From Candidatus Shapirobacteria bacterium (lineage in GTDB: Bacteria > Patescibacteriota > Microgenomatia > UBA12405): DNA of 13,429 nt. Shown piece after piece: positions 7,206 to 11,915 of this stretch; within the stretch, counting starts at the first letter, position 1; every line of letters begins with the position of its first letter. The translations under genes and the position numbers were made by a program. Where the stretch lies: the NCBI GenBank assembly GCA_028709405.1, contig JAQVXB010000009.1, positions 1 through 13,429 on the forward strand, read 5' to 3'. Below the pieces are notes generated by a model. The model was not told the origin of the DNA and ran no database searches. It saw only the letters and a program-made list of their open reading frames with translations.

Positions 7206-7260
7206 AAGGGAGGTGTTGAGGAGCAAAAAATGCAATATTTTTTGATTCAACACCACCCTT
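7206..7260 (-). other. Large hairpin just after the small unknown gene
   Basis: The arms 7206-7220 and 7246-7260 pair with one mismatch (7211/7255) and one terminal wobble. An inner stem of seven pairs (c7224 with g7244, then A-tract 7225-7230 with T-tract 7238-7243) closes a 7-base loop. The structure begins two bases past the stop codon. On the minus strand it is followed by AAACCCCC rather than a U-tract, so it does not look like a standard intrinsic terminator. It may act as a 3'-end stabiliser or processing site. Confidence 0.65.
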
Positions 7261-7262
7261 GA

Positions 7263-7511
7263 TTATTTTTTGGCTTCGAGACGAAAAAACTCTTGATCTA
7301 TAAGGTCAAAAGATCGGCGAATACTTATAAGGGTTGTCTTGTTTAATTTTTTGGTACGAATATGTTGGATCATAGTATTGAAATAATTTTCAATTTCTTG
7401 CCTTTTGGGAATATTGTTCTCTATTATGAAATTCCGAACTACTATTATGCTACCAAGGGTTTTATTCTCCAAATCTTTAAGTTCATCCCTTGGACTTTCG
7501 TTGTCCAACAT
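7263..7511 (-). CDS. Unknown small protein, 82 residues
   Basis: I do not recognise this protein. It begins MLDNESPRDELKDL, continues with a short apolar strand or helix (SIIVVRNFII near residues 20-29), and ends with a charged, probably helical half (KKLNKTTLISIRRSF, then LIDQEFFRLEAKK). There is no signal peptide, membrane span or cysteine. A small helical cytoplasmic protein is the most that can be said. I chose the ATG at 7511 because AAAGGAG (7527-7521) lies nine bases before it. The in-frame TTG at 7520 abuts that SD and cannot be used with it. The gene has its own promoter, a structured leader and a large hairpin directly after its stop. It occupies the place where truB and ribF stand in the ancestral nusA-infB-rpsO-pnp cluster, but it resembles neither. 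Its codon composition looks like that of its neighbours. Confidence 0.7.
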   Translation of the reverse strand: MLDNESPRDELKDLENKTLGSIIVVRNFIIENNIPKRQEIENYFNTMIQHIRTKKLNKTTLISIRRSFDLIDQEFFRLEAKK

Positions 7512-7516
7512 TGTTT

Positions 7517-7606
7517 TCAACTCCTTTCACTAGTAGATATCCGCAAAGTCAGAGAAAGGCTCTGATGCGAATGGGCTTTTATTTCAGATTTTCGGTTTAA
7601 TGACAA
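7517..7606 (-). CDS. Possible 29-codon leader ORF upstream of the small gene
   Basis: A TTG at 7606 lies nine bases after AAAGGAG (7622-7616), the same SD and spacing as the downstream gene. The frame runs 29 codons to TGA at 7519-7517, five bases before the next ATG. It starts MSLNRKSEIK and is rich in Ser, Arg and Leu. Its stop lies between the SD and the ATG of the 82-residue gene, so its translation would pass through that SD and could couple the two. It may be a leader peptide, or simply a chance frame in a structured leader. No homologue is recognised. Confidence 0.3.
   Translation of the reverse strand: MSLNRKSEIKAHSHQSLSLTLRISTSERS
7542..7569 (-). promoter_or_regulatory. Leader hairpin with loop complementary to the SD
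   Basis: CGCA plus TCAGAG (7542-7545 and 7549-7554) pairs with CTCTGA plus TGCG (7560-7569), giving ten base pairs with a 3-base bulge at 7546-7548 and a 5-base loop. In the RNA the loop reads CCUUU and the next base is C. CCUUUC can pair with GAAAGG of either flanking SD. This looks like a switchable ribosome-access element inside the possible leader ORF. Confidence 0.45.
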
Positions 7607-7630
7607 GGCAATCAGCTCCTTTCTGTAAGT

Positions 7631-7642
7631 TTCACACCTGTT
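7631..7642 (-). repeat. 12-nt inverted repeat, upstream copy
   Basis: The minus strand reads AACAGGTGTGAA, exactly complementary in orientation to the copy at 7181-7192. It lies about 11 bases after the predicted transcription start of the small-gene promoter, so in RNA it would be close to the 5' end. A related nonamer (AGGTGTTGA or TGGTGTTGA) also occurs in both arms of the large hairpin at 7206-7260. Confidence 0.6.
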
Positions 7643-7659
7643 TTTCAAAGAACTGGTGA

Positions 7660-7688
7660 ATTTTACCATAAGAAAGCTTGTACATCAA
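7660..7688 (-). promoter_or_regulatory. Promoter of the small unknown gene
   Basis: The minus strand has TTGATG (7688-7683), a 17-base spacer and TAAAAT (7665-7660). The spacer ends in TGG, so the -10 is also of the extended type. This is the best -35/-10 pair in the window. The expected start is near 7653. The -35 shares two bases with the U-tract of the preceding terminator, which insulates this unit from infB. Confidence 0.7.
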
Positions 7689-7716
7689 AAAACCCTCCTA
7701 ATTTTAGGAGGGTTTT
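7687..7716 (-). terminator. Intrinsic terminator after the DHH-like gene
   Basis: A 12-bp perfect stem pairs AAAACCCTCCTA (7689-7700) with TAGGAGGGTTTT (7705-7716) around a 4-base loop. On the minus strand a T-run to 7687 follows. It lies 20 bases past the stop of the DHH-like gene and ends the nusA-infB transcript. The plus-strand side also has T-rich sequence, so it may work both ways. Confidence 0.92.
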
Positions 7717-7735
7717 GTTATTTTTGAATAAAAAA

Positions 7736-8431
7736 TTAGACCTGAGTGGCGCGGAGACAGTTAGCACCAGCTTCGAATGTTTCTGGAGAAACATTAATAG
7801 AAAAAGACTGGGTAGCCACACGAAGAGCAATCAAAAGGTTTTTGGCTGAATCTGGATTTAATTCCAAACCAAGCATAGGTAATAAGAAAGTTAAGATTTC
7901 AGAAAAAGGAGCATCTTGGTCAATAATGTTGACTTTAGCCCATGGTTTTTCAACAATAGATGGAGAAATATTGATCCAAGTACCTTTTTCAACCATATTG
8001 GAATTGGCACCTAGGAGAGCTTCATCACCAAAACAGAAATTAATATCAGCGGCACTGGCTTCATTACTAATTAAAATTTGGTTTTCGGCAACTTTAGGAG
8101 AACCATCTTTGGTTTGAACAACCAAATTTAACTTACCACCGTCTTGATTATAGGTAACTTTTTCAATTTGATCTAAGGGATAGTCAAGGGTAACGATTAG
8201 GTCGTTAGGGTTGTAAATATCAGTCAAAAGCTCTAAACCACTTAATTTAGTGTAATTAGCATCGGTTTTTTGAGGACAAAAAACTTTGGTGGTAATATTG
8301 GCTTTTTTCAAAAGTAGAGCTAAAGCCAAGGCAGAACCAATACTGTCAACGTTAAGTTGAGGAACAGCAATTAAAGCTGTTTTGGCAGTAGTAAGTGAGT
8401 TTTTAATTTCAGAAACATTATAGTTTTTCAT
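7736..8431 (-). CDS. Degenerate DHH-family (NrnA-like) protein, probably without phosphoesterase activity
   Basis: The 231-residue product keeps the scaffold of the DHH phosphoesterase domain. Residues 23-38 (VPQLNVDSIGSALALA) align with H-x-x-P-D-G-D-A-x-G-S, with His replaced by Val23 and the first Asp by Asn27; D29 stays. TLD (81-83) fits motif II. The segment INISPSIVEK (153-162) aligns with I-N-I-D-H-H, so the defining DHH is Ser-Pro-Ser (156-158). ALRVATQSF (202-210) aligns with G-I-x-T-D-T-G-S-F and has Ala206 for Asp. The DHHA1 domain is missing. NrnA-type enzymes degrade nanoRNA or pAp, and nrnA normally follows infB and rbfA, so position supports the homology. This copy is probably structural or regulatory. 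The ATG has AGGA five bases upstream, and infB ends 17 bases before it. A terminator follows. Confidence 0.7.
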   Translation of the reverse strand: MKNYNVSEIKNSLTTAKTALIAVPQLNVDSIGSALALALLLKKANITTKVFCPQKTDANYTKLSGLELLTDIYNPNDLIVTLDYPLDQIEKVTYNQDGGKLNLVVQTKDGSPKVAENQILISNEASAADINFCFGDEALLGANSNMVEKGTWINISPSIVEKPWAKVNIIDQDAPFSEILTFLLPMLGLELNPDSAKNLLIALRVATQSFSINVSPETFEAGANCLRATQV

Positions 8432-8448
8432 AAAAATCCTGCTTATTT

Positions 8449-9879
8449 TTAATTCTTATAGGCTATTATATCATCCCCTACCTTAAAGTCAATATAAGGC
8501 TTAAATGTCATGCCGCAATCGTTGCCGGACTTTAATTTGTCAACAATATTCTTACCTTGACGAATACCTTCAACTTTAGTGTCTTTAATAATTTTACCGT
8601 CGCGCTTTAGATGAATTAAATCACCTTTAGAAATTTCACCCTTGTGACACTTTAAACCAGCAATACGAACTTTGTCGATTTTAAACTCAGCAATAATATT
8701 ACCTTCACCAAGAACGGTTTCGTCAATTGTAGGTTCAAGTAGCTTTAAAACCTGGTTTTGAATATCTTCTATAATTTCATAAATAATTTTAGATTCAAAG
8801 ATCCTAACTTTAGCGGCTTCAGCAATTTGAGAAATATGTTTAGGAGTGGAGACATTAAAGGCAAAAATTTGAGCTTTGGCGGCTTCAGCCATGAAAACAT
8901 CATTATCGGAAACAGCACCAATACCAGAAGAAATGACAATAACATCATCATTAAAGCTGTTTTCTAGAGCTTCGAGAGTGCCTTTGACGTCGGCTTTTAA
9001 AATAACCTTTAATTTAGGATTTTCTTCGGTTGATTCTAATAAAACCTTACATTCTTTTATATTGTTACAGATCTCTTTTTGATAAGTTACTAGACTACTA
9101 ACAGGGGGAACTTTTTCAAAACCTAAAACCTCAACTGGAGTACTTGGACCAGCTTCTTTTAGTGATTGACCATTATAGTCAATTAAAGCTTTAACCTTAC
9201 AATAGATATCTTCTGAATAAACAATGTCTCCAAGTTTTATGGTGCCATTTTTTACAATTAGAGAGGCAACAGGACCGCGGCTTTTGTCGAGACGTGATTC
9301 AATTATGACAGCCTCTAAACAAGCATTTGGATCGGCTTTTAGTTCTAAAACTTCAGCATTAATTAGAATCATTTCCATTAATTCTTCAATCCCTTTTCCG
9401 GTTTTAGCAGAAACAGGAATAACGGCTGTTTGACCACCATAATCTTCAGGAGTATAACCTAATTCAACTAATTGACCTTTAACTTTATCTGGAGAAGCGT
9501 TTTCTAGATCCATTTTATTCATGGCCACAATAAAAGGTAGATCACATTTTTTAATATGCTCGAGACATTCTTTGGTTTGAGGCATAATACCTTCGACAGC
9601 AGAAACAACCAAAACTACCATATCAGTGACTTTGGCACCACAAGCACGCATGTTAATAAAAGCAGCATGGCCAGGAGTATCAATAAAAGTAATTAGTTTA
9701 ATTTGACCGTTTTTTTCGGTAAATTTAGCTTGATAAGCGCCAATATGTTGAGTGATACCACCAGCTTCTTTTTTCCAAATATTAGTGGAACGAATTTTGT
9801 CCAATAAAGTTGTTTTGCCATGATCAATATGACCCATGACGGCAACAATTGGTGGACGAGTTAATTGGTTTTTAGTCAT
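8449..9879 (-). CDS. infB: Translation initiation factor IF-2, short form
   Basis: This GTPase places initiator fMet-tRNA on the 30S subunit and promotes subunit joining. The G domain begins almost at the N-terminus. G1 is GHIDHGKT (16-23), switch I has GGITQH (40-45), G3 DTPGH (67-71) includes the catalytic His71, G4 is NKMD (121-124) and G5 SAK (157-159). The beta-barrel domain II, the linker domain and the C-terminal fMet-tRNA-binding barrel (ending KVGDDIIAYKN) follow. At 476 residues it lacks the whole N-terminal region found in E. coli (about 890) or Bacillus (about 716), but the conserved core is complete. The ATG at 9879 has no clear SD and no well-placed -10. It lies 32 bases after nusA, so it is probably cotranscribed with nusA. 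Confidence 0.96.
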   Translation of the reverse strand: MTKNQLTRPPIVAVMGHIDHGKTTLLDKIRSTNIWKKEAGGITQHIGAYQAKFTEKNGQIKLITFIDTPGHAAFINMRACGAKVTDMVVLVVSAVEGIMPQTKECLEHIKKCDLPFIVAMNKMDLENASPDKVKGQLVELGYTPEDYGGQTAVIPVSAKTGKGIEELMEMILINAEVLELKADPNACLEAVIIESRLDKSRGPVASLIVKNGTIKLGDIVYSEDIYCKVKALIDYNGQSLKEAGPSTPVEVLGFEKVPPVSSLVTYQKEICNNIKECKVLLESTEENPKLKVILKADVKGTLEALENSFNDDVIVISSGIGAVSDNDVFMAEAAKAQIFAFNVSTPKHISQIAEAAKVRIFESKIIYEIIEDIQNQVLKLLEPTIDETVLGEGNIIAEFKIDKVRIAGLKCHKGEISKGDLIHLKRDGKIIKDTKVEGIRQGKNIVDKLKSGNDCGMTFKPYIDFKVGDDIIAYKN

Positions 9880-9911
9880 ATTGTTTTTTAAAGAAATAAC
9901 AAAGACAAAAT

Positions 9912-10904
9912 TTACTCAGCAGACTGATCTGGGCTAATTTTGATTTCAAGCCCGACGAGTTGACCAGCTAAACGGACATTTTCACCGCCGCCGCCAATAG
10001 CTAAAGCTAATTGAGATTCGGGGACAGTGACGTTGGCGTAATTATTTTTTACTTCAACTACTTTAACACTTTGAGCCGGAGAAAGGGCTTGAATAATAAA
10101 TTGGCTTAGATTTTGAGAATGAGCAACAACATCAACTTTTTCTTCCATGGGCAATTCACCAAGAATAGCTTGAATTCTAGAACCTTTTTGACCAATACAA
10201 GAACCAACTGGGTCGATTCCTGGTTGATTTGAAGAAACGGCGATTTTAGTTCTTTCACCTGGAGTTCGGGCAATTTTTTCAATTACAACTGAACCGTTGG
10301 CAACTTCGGGAACTTCGCGAGAAAATAATTCTTTAATAAAATTATTATCACGACGGGATAAAATTATCTCACTGTGACCAATATCGTCTTTAATAATTTC
10401 TTTTAACAAAAATAATTTTTTGGTACCAAGAGGAATAATTTCATTTCTGATCTGTTCATCTTTAGGACAAATACCTTCGGTTTTACCAACACCAACAACC
10501 ATTTTATAAGGGTCATTTTTAAGTACAATACAAGAAATAAGAGTACCAATTTTTTTGGCAAATTCAGCAACAACAGTTTCTTTTTCAACTTCATGGATTC
10601 GTTGATCAATTACTTGTTTGGCAGTTTGAGCAGCAATACGGCCAAAACCAGGAGGAGTAACATCTTGTTTTTTATCGCCATCGATTTTATAAACCTTAAA
10701 AGAACCAGATTCTGGAGCTAATTCAGCCGTAAATTGATCTTCATCTGGGACAATAACACCGTGTTCTTTTTGATCACGTTTATAGGCAGAAATTAAACCC
10801 ATTTCAATTGAATCTAAAATTGATTGAACATCAATGTTTCTTTCACCGGCAATTTGAGCCACAGCGGCGGCAAATTCAGTTTTTGGTAGTTTTTTTAAAT
10901 CCAT
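9912..10904 (-). CDS. nusA: Transcription termination/antitermination factor NusA
   Basis: NusA binds RNA polymerase and nascent RNA, promotes pausing and affects intrinsic termination. The 330-residue product has the polymerase-binding N-terminal domain (1-115), an S1 domain (about 117-185), KH1 (about 225-275, loop GQKG at 238-241) and KH2 (about 285-325, loop GGGG at 304-307). It ends soon after KH2 and has no C-terminal acidic repeats, like the short NusA of Gram-positive bacteria. The ATG has AAAGGA six bases upstream. An intrinsic terminator stands between a strong extended -10 element and this gene, so nusA expression may depend on readthrough. infB follows after 32 bases. rimP, which usually precedes nusA, is not here. 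Confidence 0.97.
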   Translation of the reverse strand: MDLKKLPKTEFAAAVAQIAGERNIDVQSILDSIEMGLISAYKRDQKEHGVIVPDEDQFTAELAPESGSFKVYKIDGDKKQDVTPPGFGRIAAQTAKQVIDQRIHEVEKETVVAEFAKKIGTLISCIVLKNDPYKMVVGVGKTEGICPKDEQIRNEIIPLGTKKLFLLKEIIKDDIGHSEIILSRRDNNFIKELFSREVPEVANGSVVIEKIARTPGERTKIAVSSNQPGIDPVGSCIGQKGSRIQAILGELPMEEKVDVVAHSQNLSQFIIQALSPAQSVKVVEVKNNYANVTVPESQLALAIGGGGENVRLAGQLVGLEIKISPDQSAE

Positions 10905-10929
10905 TTTGATCCTTTAAATATGCAGGATT

Positions 10930-10952
10930 AAAAAAGGGGCTTTGTCAGCCCC
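10930..10952 (-). terminator. Intrinsic terminator between dnaJ and nusA
   Basis: GGGGCT (10936-10941) pairs perfectly with AGCCCC (10947-10952) around a 5-base loop. On the minus strand a run of six T follows at 10935-10930. It lies about 48 bases past the dnaJ stop and only 26 bases before the nusA ATG. It is also downstream of the extended -10 at 10985-10993, so it may attenuate nusA as well as end dnaJ. Confidence 0.92.
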
Positions 10953-10984
10953 ATGATTAAACACTGCAAAATTATTATGAGTAG

Positions 10985-10993
10985 ATTATACCA
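10985..10993 (-). promoter_or_regulatory. Extended -10 promoter between the dnaJ stop and the terminator
   Basis: The minus strand reads TGGTATAAT at 10993-10985, a perfect extended -10 element. There is no matching -35 at 17 bases. The expected start is near 10978. A transcript from here would meet the terminator at 10930-10952 after about 25 bases and then reach nusA, whose SD follows the U-tract. Confidence 0.6.
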
Positions 10994-10999
10994 GATTTT

Positions 11000-11860
11000 T
11001 TATAAATCGAGCTGGCGTAGAAGGTCTTTTTGATGAGAATTTAATTTAGTAGGAATTTCAACAAAGAGGCGGATATAAAAATCGCCATGGCCATAGCCAT
11101 TGACGTCTTTAATACCTTGGCCTCGAAGACGAACCAATGTATTTGGTTGAGTGCCGGGTTTAACTCGAACTTTTAAGGGGTCTTTTAGAGTTGGGACTTC
11201 GATGGTATCACCAAAAATTGCTTGAGTTAGGCTAATATTGGCATTGATATAAACATCATTACCGTCACGTTTAAAAACTTTATCAGGTTTAACATCAATA
11301 TAGAGAATAAATTCAGAAAAACGAATTTTTTGACCATCATCAACACCAGCGGGGATTTTGATAGTTTTTTTGTGACCATCAATGGAAACTTCTTTTTGGC
11401 AACCATTGGCAGCTTCTAGAAAAGAGATTGATATTTTATAGGTTTCAATACGTTTACTTCGGCCTTGTTGACCACCAAAGGAAGCACCAAAAAATTGTTC
11501 AAAAATATCAAAAGGATTACTAAAACCGCCAAAATCAAAGTCGGCACCACCAAATGGATTACCACCACTTTGGGTATAAGTGAAATTAAAAGGACCGTTT
11601 TGTTGGGTATAAGTGTGACCACCAAAACCACCTGAAGATGGGTCAAAAGCAGCATGTCCAAATTGATCATAAGCTGATTTTTTTTGGTCATTACTTAAAA
11701 CTTCATAGGCTTCATTGATTTCTTTAAAATGTTCTTCGGCGTTTGGTTCTTTGTTGCGATCTGGATGATATTTTAAAGCTGACTTACGGTAAGCGCTTTT
11801 TATTTCTTCTTTGGTGGCATTTTTGGAAACTCCTAGAGTTTCATAGAAATCTTTTTTCAT
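11000..11860 (-). CDS. dnaJ: DnaJ-type co-chaperone, class B (no zinc finger)
   Basis: This 286-residue Hsp40 stimulates DnaK ATPase and delivers substrates. The J domain covers 1-70 with HPD at 32-34. A Gly/Phe-rich region spans about 74-130. The two beta-sandwich C-terminal domains follow and end with VEIPTKLNSHQ. The zinc finger with four CxxCxGxG repeats is entirely absent; the protein has one Cys (C154). The usual GxGxxG loop after IPAGVDDGQKIR is also shortened. This matches class B (CbpA-like) proteins, but the gene sits right after dnaK, in the dnaJ place, and no other J protein is seen, so I use the name dnaJ. The ATG has no SD; TATAAT is seven bases upstream. It lies 55 bases after dnaK. 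Confidence 0.9.
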   Translation of the reverse strand: MKKDFYETLGVSKNATKEEIKSAYRKSALKYHPDRNKEPNAEEHFKEINEAYEVLSNDQKKSAYDQFGHAAFDPSSGGFGGHTYTQQNGPFNFTYTQSGGNPFGGADFDFGGFSNPFDIFEQFFGASFGGQQGRSKRIETYKISISFLEAANGCQKEVSIDGHKKTIKIPAGVDDGQKIRFSEFILYIDVKPDKVFKRDGNDVYINANISLTQAIFGDTIEVPTLKDPLKVRVKPGTQPNTLVRLRGQGIKDVNGYGHGDFYIRLFVEIPTKLNSHQKDLLRQLDL

Positions 11861-11867
11861 GAGTCTT

Positions 11868-11873
11868 ATTATA
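11868..11873 (-). promoter_or_regulatory. -10 box of dnaJ, leaderless geometry
   Basis: The minus strand reads TATAAT at 11873-11868, followed by AAGACTC and the ATG at 11860. The 7-base gap and the absence of an SD suggest a leaderless message. A TG pair directly abuts the box. The -35 region falls inside a GC-rich hairpin and has no match to consensus. Confidence 0.55.
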
Positions 11874-11906
11874 CAGGGCGGACACGTCGGTCCGCCCTTA
11901 TATAAT
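11868..11906. promoter_or_regulatory. 39-bp dyad in the dnaK-dnaJ gap overlapping the dnaJ -10
   Basis: A perfect 9-bp GC-rich stem pairs AGGGCGGAC (11875-11883) with GTCCGCCCT (11890-11898) around a 6-base loop. The dyad continues outward, with one bulged base, through TATAAT on the plus strand (11901-11906) and on the minus strand (11873-11868). On the minus strand no U-tract follows, so it is not a clean terminator for dnaK. It could be an operator, a cruciform or an RNA stabiliser. It does not match CIRCE. Confidence 0.6.
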
Positions 11907-11915
11907 ATTTTTTAT

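Noticed and set aside
7512..7520. TTG at 7520 as start of the small unknown gene, adding three residues
   Set aside because: The SD AAAGGAG directly abuts this TTG and leaves no spacing. The ATG at 7511 has the normal nine-base spacing.
7181..7642. Miniature transposon bounded by terminal inverted repeats
   Set aside because: The 12-nt repeats are not flanked by matching target duplications, and the interior holds a promoter, SDs and hairpins tied to one gene rather than a transposase or empty spacer.
7181..7653. Large structured RNA such as tmRNA or RNase P RNA
   Set aside because: The 5' and 3' ends can pair, but no CCA-type tRNA-like end, tag frame or RNase P core sequence is present, and an SD-led coding frame fills the middle.
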